This document shows, in pieces, positions 42,903 through 51,075 of a stretch of DNA of 64,000 bases; position 1 is the first letter of the stretch, and every line of letters begins with the position of its first letter. Under the pieces are notes generated by a model, which did no database searches, was not told the DNA's origin, and saw only the letters and a list, made by a program, of their open reading frames with translations. Location: positions 2,674,878 through 2,738,877 of the forward strand of contig NZ_CP018194.1 of NCBI RefSeq assembly GCF_001889545.1, given 5' to 3'. Both the position numbers and the translations under genes were made by a program. The DNA is from Granulibacter bethesdensis (GTDB taxonomy: Bacteria > Pseudomonadota > Alphaproteobacteria > Acetobacterales > Acetobacteraceae).

Positions 42903-44252
42903 ATGCTGGACAGCGCATCGATCTCCATAAACGTGGATGAATCATCCAGTGACGCACAACTTTGTGATGTCCTGATCGTCGGCGCCGGACCGGCCGGGTG
43001 CACTGCGGCCGCCCTGCTGGCTGAAAAAGGGCGCAATGTCATTCTGCTGGAGAAAGACCGCCATCCGCGCTTTCACATTGGCGAGAGCCTGCTGCCCCGT
43101 AATCTGCACCTGATCGAACGTCTGGGCCTGACTCAGGAAGTGGCGGCATTCGGCGTGTTCAAACCGGGTGCCGAATTCATCTCCGACGGCCATGGCGGGC
43201 GAGATACCAAATTCTGTTTCGCCGATGCGCTCGACAAGACATTTACCCATTCCTGGCAGGTGAAACGCGCCGATTTTGATGCCGCCCTGTTCCGCAGCGC
43301 ACGGAACAAGGGCGCGCAGGCCATGGACGGCATGCGTGTCACCACCATCCGTTTTCCCGAAGGTGTGCCGGAAGGATCGGCCCGCGCCATCGTGGAAGCC
43401 GTGGACGAAGCCGGGAACACGCATCATTTTGCTCCCCGCTATGTGATCGACGCCTCGGGACGGGATACGTTTCTGGGCGGCAAGCTGGGTAGCAAAAAGC
43501 GGAATCCGCATAACAATACGGCCGCTCTCTACGCCCATTTCCGTCATGTGACGCCACGCCCCTGTGACCGCACCGGTTATATTACCATCTGTCTGGTGGA
43601 AGGCGGATGGTTCTGGATGATCCCGCTTCCTGACGGCATCACCAGCATCGGCTTTGTCGGCACACAGGAGGCTTTCAAGCAACGCAAAAGCTCACTGGAA
43701 GATTTTCTCGACGCCCGCATCGCCGCCAGCCCGAGTGTCAGCAGCCGCATGATGCAGGCTGAACGGATCTCCAAAGTCACCGCCACCGGCAATTACTCCT
43801 ATTCCTGCGATCGGCTGTCAGGGCCGGGATGGATGATGATCGGCGATGCCTTCGCCTTTCTGGATCCGGTTTTTTCCTCTGGCGTGCTGCTGGCCATGAC
43901 CAGCGGTGAAATGGGGGCAGACGTCGCCGATCTCTGGCTGGACAATCCTGCGGCCGCTCGGAAAAAACTGAAAACAGTCGAAGCCAAAATCCGTCACGCG
44001 ATCGGCACGCTGTCCTGGCTGGTCTATCGCATCAACAAACCGGTGCTGCGTGACATGTTCATGTCCCCCAGCAATCGTTTCCGCATGCGGGATGGTCTGG
44101 TGTCGCTGCTGGCCGGGAATGTCCATGGCACATTGCCGCGCGGCCCGGTCCGGGCGTTCAAGGGCGCGTATTATTTCCTGACCGCTTTGGGAAAAATCGG
44201 TATCAGACTGACGCCAGACGGCGATCTGAAGCGCGGACCCCGTATTGGCTGA
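42903..44252 (+). CDS. FAD-dependent oxidoreductase, flavin halogenase/monooxygenase-like
   Basis: 449 residues. The FAD-binding GxGxxG is GAGPAG at 27-32, followed by ILLEKDRHPRFHIGESLLP (FHIGES at 57-62). WFWMIP at 236-241 matches the WxWxIP motif considered characteristic of flavin-dependent halogenases, and GDAFAFLDPVFSSGVLLAMTSG is the second FAD motif. Related enzymes include geranylgeranyl reductases and halogenase-like oxidases of unknown substrate. No flavin reductase or biosynthetic cluster is adjacent, so halogenation is unproven. It is divergent from a glycosyltransferase gene. Confidence 0.8.
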   Translation: MLDSASISINVDESSSDAQLCDVLIVGAGPAGCTAAALLAEKGRNVILLEKDRHPRFHIGESLLPRNLHLIERLGLTQEVAAFGVFKPGAEFISDGHGGRDTKFCFADALDKTFTHSWQVKRADFDAALFRSARNKGAQAMDGMRVTTIRFPEGVPEGSARAIVEAVDEAGNTHHFAPRYVIDASGRDTFLGGKLGSKKRNPHNNTAALYAHFRHVTPRPCDRTGYITICLVEGGWFWMIPLPDGITSIGFVGTQEAFKQRKSSLEDFLDARIAASPSVSSRMMQAERISKVTATGNYSYSCDRLSGPGWMMIGDAFAFLDPVFSSGVLLAMTSGEMGADVADLWLDNPAAARKKLKTVEAKIRHAIGTLSWLVYRINKPVLRDMFMSPSNRFRMRDGLVSLLAGNVHGTLPRGPVRAFKGAYYFLTALGKIGIRLTPDGDLKRGPRIG

Positions 44253-44271
44253 TCGCCAGCCAGATACGGGG
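44238..44271. other. Long hairpin between the flavoprotein and mop genes
   Basis: CCCCGTATTGGCTG (44238-44251, spanning the flavoprotein stop codon) pairs with CAGCCA-G-ATACGGGG (44257-44271) with one bulged base. No T-run follows on either strand. It sits between convergent genes and may act as a two-way transcription or RNA-decay barrier. Confidence 0.6.
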
Positions 44272-44292
44272 AAGCCCACTTCCGAGTCTCGA

Positions 44293-44499
44293 TCAAACTC
44301 CGACCATCACATCCGAAGCCTTGATAACGGCCGTCGCTGTGTCGCCGATTTTCAGACCCAGCTCCTCGGAAGCTTCATTCGTGATCGAGGCTGTCAGAAC
44401 TACGCCGTCAGCAATTTCGATCTTCACATGCGTGGTCGTGGCACCTGGCCTGACCTCGACAATGCGACCCTGAATCTGATTACGGGCGGATAATCTCAT
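44293..44499 (-). CDS. mop: Single-domain molybdopterin/molybdate-binding protein (Mop)
   Basis: 68-residue Mop/TOBE domain that binds molybdate or tungstate oligomerically in the cytoplasm. The sequence MRLSARNQIQGRIVEVRPGATTTHVKIEIADG and the end LGLKIGDTATAVIKASDVMVGV match the family closely. AGGAGA lies eight bases before the ATG. No molybdate transporter is adjacent in this window. Confidence 0.9.
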   Translation of the reverse strand: MRLSARNQIQGRIVEVRPGATTTHVKIEIADGVVLTASITNEASEELGLKIGDTATAVIKASDVMVGV

Positions 44500-44557
44500 G
44501 GTGGCTGTCTCCTGTAACGGTTAAGGCCCGGCTATGGAGGCTTCCTCATCCAGAACG

Positions 44558-45109
44558 TCAAGCATGGTTCGGAGATATGTCAGCCCTGACGCGGCCGACC
44601 GCATGCTTTCGAAAAGCACGGACTTTCGGCGCGATGACCGCCTGACAATAGGCCGCCTCCGGATGACGGGCGAAATAATCCACGTGCTCCGGTTCGGCTG
44701 GATAGAAAACCCGTAAAGGCTCGATCGTCGTTGATAATGGGGCAGGCCAGATTTGCGCAGCCTCGACCTCTGCCAGCACCCCACGCGCTGCATTCTCCTG
44801 CTCTGTCGAGGCCGGCATGATGACGGAGCGATACTGCGTCCCTACATCCGCGCCCTGCCGGTTGGGCGTGGTCGGATCGTGAATAGTCAGAAAAATTCTC
44901 AGCAGATCGACATAGGAGAGAATAGCCGGATCAAACGTAACCTCGACCACTTCGGCATGGAACGTCGTACCGGTGCATACCTCCTTGTAAGTGGGATTGG
45001 CCGTATGTCCCCCCGCATAGCCGGGACGGATCGAGGTAACCCCGCTCAACTCCCTCAGCACCGCTTCCACGCACCAGAAGCAGCCGCCCCCTATGACCGC
45101 CGTTTCCAT
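44558..45109 (-). CDS. msrA: Peptide methionine (S)-sulfoxide reductase MsrA
   Basis: 183-residue repair enzyme reducing methionine-S-sulfoxide with thioredoxin. The catalytic motif GGGCFWCVEAVLREL is at the N-terminus. GYAGGHTANPTYKEVCTGTTFHAEVVEVTFDP and IHDPTTPNRQGADVGTQYRS are diagnostic. ATG 45109 has AGGAGA seven bases upstream; GTG 45115 is less likely. The chain beyond DYFARHPEAAYCQAVIAPKV carries a second cysteine that may resolve the sulfenic acid. It follows an SnaA/NtaA-type monooxygenase gene on the same strand. Confidence 0.96.
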   Translation of the reverse strand: METAVIGGGCFWCVEAVLRELSGVTSIRPGYAGGHTANPTYKEVCTGTTFHAEVVEVTFDPAILSYVDLLRIFLTIHDPTTPNRQGADVGTQYRSVIMPASTEQENAARGVLAEVEAAQIWPAPLSTTIEPLRVFYPAEPEHVDYFARHPEAAYCQAVIAPKVRAFRKHAVGRVRADISPNHA

Positions 45110-45205
45110 CCACACTCTCCTGCCGATTTGTCTTGCTGCAATGTCGGCACGGCAGGCCCCGGATAAAAGAGGCCGACGAGTCAGATGGGGATGTCATCAT
45201 GACAT

Positions 45206-46588
45206 TCAGGCAGCCAGCGTTCGGGATGTGGCCCGGAATGTATGGGCGGGATGGGTTTCACCCAACCGGTCGCCGTGACCAAACAGCTTGTTGCGCAGGC
45301 TGCCTTCGGCATAGGCGGTCTTATAGACACCACGCCGCTGGAGTTCAGGGATCACCAGAGCGACAAAATCCTCGAACGTTTCGGGTGTGACAGCGTAGGC
45401 GAGGTTGAAGCCGTCAATGCCGGTCTCCTCGATCCAGGACTGCAATTCGTCCGCTACACGCTCAGGCGAACCGATGACGATCGGACCTGTCCCGCCAATC
45501 GCCGCGAATTCGGCAATTTCCCTGATCGTCCAGACTTTCCCAGGATCGGCGACGGTGAATGCATCCACAGCCGAGTGAATCGCGTCATTCCGGATCTGTT
45601 TCAGCTCGTCATCCAGCCCGTATTGGGAAAAATCGATCCCGGTCCAGCCCGACATCAATGTCAGGGCTCCCCGGTGACTGACATAACGCCGGTACTCGTC
45701 AAATTTCGCCTGCGCTTCCTCATCGGAGCGACCAACGATCACGGTCATGAGGGTAAAAATCAGAATATCCGATGGATCGCGGCCCTGCTCGCCAGCCTGC
45801 TTGCGAATATCGGCAACACTGGGCGCAACCACCTGCTTCGACGGTCCCGCAATAAAAACACATTCCGCATGTCGCGCTGCAAAGGCCCGGCCTTTGCGAG
45901 AGGCGCCCGCCTGATAAAGCACGGGCGTACGCTGCGTCGACGGTTCACACAGATGCATTGCATCCACACGGAAATATGCGCCGTCATGATGCACTTTCCT
46001 CACCTTGTCCGGCTGGGTGAACACCCCGCTGACAGGATCGCGCAGAACGGCATCGTCATCCCAGCTTCCTTCCCACAGCTTGTAGGTCAGTTGCATGTAT
46101 TCTTCGGCAATATCGTATCGCGTGTCGTGCTCCGGCTGCTTCGCCAGCCCGGAGCCTTTCGCCGCACTGTTCAGATAGCCGGTGACGATGTTCCAGCCGA
46201 TCCTTCCCTCCGTCAGGTGATCGAGCGTCGACATACGCCGCGCAAACGGAAAAGGCGGTTCATAGGAAAGAGTGCAGGTCAGACCAAACCCCAGATGCCG
46301 GGTGACCGCCGCCATAGCGGGAATAAGCATCGCCGGATCGTTGACGGGAATCTGTGCCGCATCGATCAGCGCAGCATGCGCGTTGCCGCCATAGACGTCA
46401 TACACACCCAGCACATCGGCCAGAAACAGGCCATCGAACAATCCCCGCTCCAGCGTTTGGGCCAGATCGGTCCAGTACCCAAGCGTGTTATACGTGCCCG
46501 ACCGATCACGCGGATGCCGCCAGAGGCCGGAGGATTGATGCCCGACACAATTCATGTCGAACGCGTTCAGACGGATTTGCTTCGCCAT
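45206..46588 (-). CDS. LLM-class flavin monooxygenase, NtaA/SnaA/DszA/SoxA family
   Basis: 460 residues. The sequence GLWRHPRDRSGTYNTLGYWTDLAQTLERGLFDGLFLADVLG and TCTLSYEPPFPFARRMSTLDHLTEGRIGWNIVTGYLNSAAK belong to the bacterial luciferase-like family that uses FMNH2 from a separate reductase. Members oxidise nitrilotriacetate, dibenzothiophene sulfone, pristinamycin precursors or sulfur compounds; the substrate here is unknown. A good promoter lies upstream and MsrA follows. A sulfur-scavenging role is a guess from context. Confidence 0.9.
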   Translation of the reverse strand: MAKQIRLNAFDMNCVGHQSSGLWRHPRDRSGTYNTLGYWTDLAQTLERGLFDGLFLADVLGVYDVYGGNAHAALIDAAQIPVNDPAMLIPAMAAVTRHLGFGLTCTLSYEPPFPFARRMSTLDHLTEGRIGWNIVTGYLNSAAKGSGLAKQPEHDTRYDIAEEYMQLTYKLWEGSWDDDAVLRDPVSGVFTQPDKVRKVHHDGAYFRVDAMHLCEPSTQRTPVLYQAGASRKGRAFAARHAECVFIAGPSKQVVAPSVADIRKQAGEQGRDPSDILIFTLMTVIVGRSDEEAQAKFDEYRRYVSHRGALTLMSGWTGIDFSQYGLDDELKQIRNDAIHSAVDAFTVADPGKVWTIREIAEFAAIGGTGPIVIGSPERVADELQSWIEETGIDGFNLAYAVTPETFEDFVALVIPELQRRGVYKTAYAEGSLRNKLFGHGDRLGETHPAHTFRATSRTLAA

Positions 46589-46621
46589 TATCCGGCCCTG
46601 CCTAAATAACGATTTCTTAAC

Positions 46622-46652
46622 GTTATATCAAGAATTTATGTAAAATTGTCAA
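46622..46652 (-). promoter_or_regulatory. Candidate promoter of the LLM monooxygenase gene
   Basis: On the minus strand, consensus -35 TTGACA (46647-46652) and near-consensus -10 TATAAC (46622-46627) are 19 bp apart, within an unusually AT-rich segment 34 bp before the gene. The long spacer suggests activator dependence. Confidence 0.55.
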
Positions 46653-46731
46653 GATTAATAAATTAAACGATTTTAAATCGTATTAATTTTCTCTTCAGAG
46701 CAGGGAAGGGCCGACTGCGCGGAGTCCATAA

Positions 46732-46763
46732 CAAAACTGCCGTCCCATGATCTGGAACGGCAG
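46732..46763 (-). terminator. Terminator of the hemC operon
   Basis: On the minus strand CTGCCGT and ACGGCAG form a stem, extended by inner pairs, followed by TTTTGTT. It lies about 24 bp after the HemY-like stop codon. Confidence 0.8.
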
Positions 46764-46786
46764 CCTGACTGGAAGAAAAATCGATG

Positions 46787-48085
46787 TCAGCGAAGGGCCA
46801 GAAGCGGCTCTGTCGAGGACGGGAGAGGGGGTAAGGCCACCCCTGCTTCACCCGGCGTGGTCCAGCGTATCTGACCGGGCGTATGGCAGGACGGACAGGC
46901 AGCCACCCAATGCGGCGTAGCATGACCGCAATGCAGGCAGCGCCATCCCGGATCAGAACTGGCCTCCGAGGCGCGACGCAGCGCAGCCTGCATGGCGGCA
47001 CCGGGGCCACGCTCCTTTTCCTCGATATCAGCCAGCAGCAGCCAGACCCGTTTCTGGTCGATCAGGCGACTGGCCTGTTCGGCATGGCTGCGGGCTTCGC
47101 CGGTCAGCCCGGCAGCCAGATTTTCCCGTGCCAGCAACAGATGCGACTCTGGATGGCCGGGATTGCCAGCCACCAGCCGCTTGACCATGCGCACCCTTGT
47201 CAGTGGGTCCGTCACACCGGACAGGGCCACCATCGCCAGATCGGGTTGTGGATGGGCAGCCCATGCCTTGACCAGCACGGCATCGGAACGTCTCTGCCGA
47301 CCTGCTGCACGCAGCGCAGTCGCATAGGCAATGGCCGCAGGGGTCAGGCTGGGGTCCAGACGAAATGCCTGCCGGGCCGTCCGCAGCTTTTCGACCTGAT
47401 CCGTCTCTGCCTGCGCCGCTGCCGTGGCAAAGGCCGCACGTTGCTGATCGTTTTCCGCCAGAGACAGCGCATCCATCCAGTGACCGCCACGGATCGCCAG
47501 ATTGACACGCTCTGTCCGCAGCCATGCGGCGCCGGGATGGGCCAGCTCCGCCTTGCGCGCCAGTTCGGCGGCACCGGCCCAGTCTTCGCGTGTGATTGCC
47601 TCCCTCAGCAGGCCTCGATAGCCAAGGAAAGAGGCATCTTCAGTCCGGGTCAGTGCATGGAAAGCCTGCGTGGCCTCACTCTCCCGGCCGGAAAGACGGG
47701 CCGCCTCGGCCACCAGCAGCAGAGTCTGGGCAGTATCGCCGAGGCAGGCGCGGGCCTTGCCTGCCTCCCGCCATGCTCCACCCGCATCACCCGCAGCCAA
47801 TGAGACCAATGCACGGGAAACAGCATAATCACCGGCCTGCCGCTTCCGCGCCTGCCGCCAGCGGCGGATGGTGCGGGGCAGGCCCAGTATCGCACCAACG
47901 GCACGCAGCAGCAGATGCACGGCCAGAACCAGAATGACGACCGCAACAATGGCCGCTGGCACCGACATGTCTATGGTCAGATCATCCCCGACCGTCATGC
48001 CGACATGGCCGGGCAGTCCGGCGATATACCACGCGGCGGCAACAACCACCGCCGCAGGGAGAACAATTTTGATGATCCGGCGCAT
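46787..48085 (-). CDS. HemY-like tetratricopeptide membrane protein with C-terminal zinc ribbon
   Basis: 432 residues. Two N-terminal membrane helices (about 7-25 and 42-66) belong to the HemY_N domain, followed by TPR-like helices rich in Ala and Leu. The C-terminus has a four-cysteine ribbon, C383LHC and C397PSC, similar to the rubredoxin-like domain of LapB. HemY proteins of this type are found at the end of heme operons in proteobacteria and are not the protoporphyrinogen oxidase of the same name. Role probably structural. It abuts the HemX-like gene (TGATG overlap). Confidence 0.82.
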   Translation of the reverse strand: MRRIIKIVLPAAVVVAAAWYIAGLPGHVGMTVGDDLTIDMSVPAAIVAVVILVLAVHLLLRAVGAILGLPRTIRRWRQARKRQAGDYAVSRALVSLAAGDAGGAWREAGKARACLGDTAQTLLLVAEAARLSGRESEATQAFHALTRTEDASFLGYRGLLREAITREDWAGAAELARKAELAHPGAAWLRTERVNLAIRGGHWMDALSLAENDQQRAAFATAAAQAETDQVEKLRTARQAFRLDPSLTPAAIAYATALRAAGRQRRSDAVLVKAWAAHPQPDLAMVALSGVTDPLTRVRMVKRLVAGNPGHPESHLLLARENLAAGLTGEARSHAEQASRLIDQKRVWLLLADIEEKERGPGAAMQAALRRASEASSDPGWRCLHCGHATPHWVAACPSCHTPGQIRWTTPGEAGVALPPLPSSTEPLLALR

Positions 48086-49221
48086 CAGGCGTGTGCCGCC
48101 ATATCGGACAGCGCAGCCTGCGCATCCAGCAGAGCCTGCGCCTGTGCTTTCCAGCCACTGACAGCCTGCGCCGCAGGCCCCGTCAGCGCATCCAGCGTCC
48201 TGACGGCCCCGGCCAGATCACCCGCATCCAATGCTTTTCTGGCCCGGGCAATGACCCCTGCCGCAGGATCACCCACCAGAACCTGATCCCCCCGCCGGAC
48301 GGTTACCAGAGTTTCGGCTTTTTGTTTCACGGTTTCCCAAAAGGAAGCATGGCTCACGTCCGGGCGGGATGCTTCCAGAGCATGCTGTGCGACAGTCTCG
48401 AAAGACAATGTCAGCGCCGCCACGGTGGGAGGGGCCTCCTGCGCAAAGCGGGTCAGGGCAGGCGGTGCATCCGGGATATCACCCAGCTTCTCACCCCGGC
48501 TGAGAGCGGATGAGGCAGCCTGCAGACGCGCCAGCCTGCCCGCCCGATCAGCCAGCGCTGTCACCTTTCCGGCTTCTCCGGCGATTTCGTTCAGGCGTTC
48601 ACGTGCCTGTTGCAGCGCCTGAACCGCCCCTTGCTGCTCCGCATCCAGTTTCGTGAGGCGAGATTCCAATCCGTGAAGCGCCGCCTGCATCCGATCGCGT
48701 TCGGAATCGAAAAGATCCCTGAATCGTTTCTGTTCTGCCGTAACTTCATCCACCCGCTTCGAGAGTGCCTCGACCAACCCGACTGTCTTCTCGTCCTGGA
48801 CAGCAGGACGATTCTGCAGAGTGTCGAGACGACCCGTATGAACGCGCACAGCATTGGCAAGTGACTGAATCTGCCGGTGAAGGGTGGTTTCCAGATCCTC
48901 AAGCTGATCCTGCATTTTCTTGATGGCAGGCCGATCGGGATTTTGATGGCGGGTTTCGTTTTCCTCCAACGCCTCCAACCGTGCCTGCAGCACGGGATCG
49001 GTCGGCTGCGACTGTGTGCTCAGATACAGCGAGACCCCGCCAAGAGCCAACGCACCCACCGCCAACACCAGCACGACATGCGGAAGAATGCTTTGCCGGG
49101 CATTCTTCTCCGACGCCCGTGTGGAAGAAGAAGAAGGAGATGCGGAAGACTGTTCCTTCACCCCGGTCACCTTATCCGCATGGCCATCGATCTGCGGCCC
49201 GGTCTTGTCTGGTTCACTCAT
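48085..49221 (-). CDS. HemX/mitofilin-like membrane protein
   Basis: 378 residues from ATG 49221, which overlaps the hemD stop by ATGA. After a Ser-rich cytoplasmic head, one helix (LPHVVLVLAVGALALGGVSLYL) anchors the protein, and a long coiled coil follows (LEALEENETRHQNPD to the LNEIAGEAGKV region). The C-terminal half resembles the mitofilin domain (TVAALTLSFETVAQHAL, RKALDAGDLAGAVRTLDALTG). Alphaproteobacterial mitofilin homologues are encoded in exactly this hemC-hemD context and shape inner-membrane folds. Function here is inferred from position and architecture. Confidence 0.78.
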   Translation of the reverse strand: MSEPDKTGPQIDGHADKVTGVKEQSSASPSSSSTRASEKNARQSILPHVVLVLAVGALALGGVSLYLSTQSQPTDPVLQARLEALEENETRHQNPDRPAIKKMQDQLEDLETTLHRQIQSLANAVRVHTGRLDTLQNRPAVQDEKTVGLVEALSKRVDEVTAEQKRFRDLFDSERDRMQAALHGLESRLTKLDAEQQGAVQALQQARERLNEIAGEAGKVTALADRAGRLARLQAASSALSRGEKLGDIPDAPPALTRFAQEAPPTVAALTLSFETVAQHALEASRPDVSHASFWETVKQKAETLVTVRRGDQVLVGDPAAGVIARARKALDAGDLAGAVRTLDALTGPAAQAVSGWKAQAQALLDAQAALSDMAAHA

Positions 49222-49982
49222 CGCAGGAGGGCCAGAAGATTGTCCTGAGTAGGCTGTGCTGCGACACGTATATCCCTCCAACTTAAAGAAGTAATGGCCT
49301 CAGCGGTGGCAGAGGAGATGACACAGGCCACCAGCCTCGACGTCCCGTCAGCCAATCCGGCCCTGTCCAGAAGACGCACGAAGCTCCGTGCTGTTTCCGG
49401 TGAAAAGAACAGGACCGCCTTCAGTTCAGGCACCCCCGCAGAGGGGGAAGCCCCTTCCATCAGAATGCGCAGAGCCTGCTCCGCCTGTTCGGGCAGAGCC
49501 TGCACCGGGCATGCGCAGTATACGAAACGATGCAGCACGGTGAACCCGATCTGGGTCAATCCCTGATACAAAAATGCCCCCTGGCCTTCGCCGGAGGCAA
49601 GCAATAGCGGCTTTCCAGCCGGGTCAAGCCTGGCACGAACGAGCATCAGCAGACGTTCCGCATCTTTTCCGGCACTGGTCACATCCTGATGACCCGCCGC
49701 CCGCGCCGCCCTTGCTGTTGCATCCCCCACTGCGAACAGGGGCAGAGGACGCAGCGGATCAAGCGCGGGAATGGCATTGGCGCTGGTGACCAGCACGGCC
49801 TGCAAATCAGGCAAAGCCTCTCCGGCCAGAGCATCGGGGCGGATCCGGACTTCCAGCGCCGGTGCCAGCACCGGCGTAAAGCCGAGTTCCTCCAGCCGTC
49901 GTGCCGTCGCTGAAGCACCCGGCTCCGGCCGGGTAACCAGGATGGCGGGCCGTTCAGGGCGGGACGGGATCGGAAGGCTCAT
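49218..49982 (-). CDS. hemD: Uroporphyrinogen-III synthase
   Basis: 254 residues. The enzyme closes and inverts ring D of hydroxymethylbilane. Sequence conservation is low as usual, but ILVTRPEPGASATARRLEELGFTPVLAPALEV, VLVTSANAIPALDPL and AVGDATARAARAAGHQDVTSAGKDAERL give the typical two-lobed pattern. It starts 18 bp after hemC and overlaps the HemX-like gene, as expected for the heme operon. Confidence 0.92.
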   Translation of the reverse strand: MSLPIPSRPERPAILVTRPEPGASATARRLEELGFTPVLAPALEVRIRPDALAGEALPDLQAVLVTSANAIPALDPLRPLPLFAVGDATARAARAAGHQDVTSAGKDAERLLMLVRARLDPAGKPLLLASGEGQGAFLYQGLTQIGFTVLHRFVYCACPVQALPEQAEQALRILMEGASPSAGVPELKAVLFFSPETARSFVRLLDRAGLADGTSRLVACVISSATAEAITSLSWRDIRVAAQPTQDNLLALLR

Positions 49983-50000
49983 ACCCCGCTCTGCCCTATG

Positions 50001-51032
50001 CTAATCGAGGAAAATATCGGGCGGGCTGTCGGCACGCAGGCTGCGGCCGAGTTCAGCCCCCAGCGCCTCCGCTTCCGAAACCGCACCCTGCAACGTCCGG
50101 CGGAGCAGAAAGCTGCCATCCTCGGCCGCGACCAGACCGGTCAGATGCAGCACACCACCCGATAGAATCCGCGCATGCCCGCCGATCGGCGTGCGGCAGG
50201 ACCCATCCAGAAGATTGAGCAATGCCCGTTCCGCGGTGGAGACCGCCTTGGCCTCCCGATCCTCGATCCCGGCCAGCAGGTCGCGCAGAGCGTAATCGTC
50301 TTCCCGCACCGTGACGCCGACGATACCCTGACAGGCGGCAGGCACCATGATTTCGGTATCCAGCACCACGCTGGCCGCCTGCTCCATATCCAGCCGGCGC
50401 AGACCGGCCAGAGCGAGAAGGCTGGCATCGCATTCCCCCCGCGCCAGCTTGGCAAGGCGGGTCTGGACATTGCCACGGATTGTCGCAAAGCGGAGATCAG
50501 GGCGGGCATGGGCCAGCTGCGCCTGTCTGCGCACCGATGACGTGCCGACCAGCGCGCCCTGTTGCAACACGCTGAACGGGTCTCCCGGCGGGGGTGGCGT
50601 AAAGCCGGGGGGAAGGATAATCGCATCCCGTGCGTCTTCACGCTTGAGGGTGCAGGCCAGCACGATGCCGGGGGGAAGCTGGGTTTCCAGATCCTTCAGG
50701 CTGTGAACCGCAAAATCGATCCGCCGGTCAGCCAGCGCTTCGTGAATTTCCTTGGCGAACAGGCCCTTGCCGCCAATTTCGGCCAGACGTCGGTCCTGCA
50801 CACGGTCGCCGGTGGTGTTAATCTGGTGTTCCTCGAACACCTCCATATCCCGCAGGATCGGGCAGAAGCTGCGCAGCCGGGCGAGAAACGCGCGGGTCTG
50901 CACCAGAGCAAGAGGAGAGGCGCGCGTGCCGACCCGTAAAGGCAGGCCATGCATCCCCGCATGGGAGGATGGCGGCGTAGAAGAGGGCGTTGCGGGGCCA
51001 GAAGGGTGGCCGGGGGGGTGGGCGGGTTGCAT
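50001..51032 (-). CDS. hemC: Hydroxymethylbilane synthase (porphobilinogen deaminase)
   Basis: 343 residues. Polymerises four porphobilinogens on a covalent dipyrromethane cofactor; the attachment cysteine is in LLDGSCRTPIGGHA. LRVGTRASPLALVQT, GGKGLFAKEIHEAL, AVHSLKDLETQLP and GTSSVRRQAQL are classic. ATG 51032 has AGGA seven bases upstream. The first 26 residues are Pro/Ser-rich and may be dispensable; Met27 is the alternative. It is divergent from tsaD and heads hemC-hemD-hemX-hemY. Confidence 0.96.
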   Translation of the reverse strand: MQPAHPPGHPSGPATPSSTPPSSHAGMHGLPLRVGTRASPLALVQTRAFLARLRSFCPILRDMEVFEEHQINTTGDRVQDRRLAEIGGKGLFAKEIHEALADRRIDFAVHSLKDLETQLPPGIVLACTLKREDARDAIILPPGFTPPPPGDPFSVLQQGALVGTSSVRRQAQLAHARPDLRFATIRGNVQTRLAKLARGECDASLLALAGLRRLDMEQAASVVLDTEIMVPAACQGIVGVTVREDDYALRDLLAGIEDREAKAVSTAERALLNLLDGSCRTPIGGHARILSGGVLHLTGLVAAEDGSFLLRRTLQGAVSEAEALGAELGRSLRADSPPDIFLD

Positions 51033-51075
51033 GCATGTGTCCTAAAACCCGCACAGAGGAAAGGAAAGAGTACAG

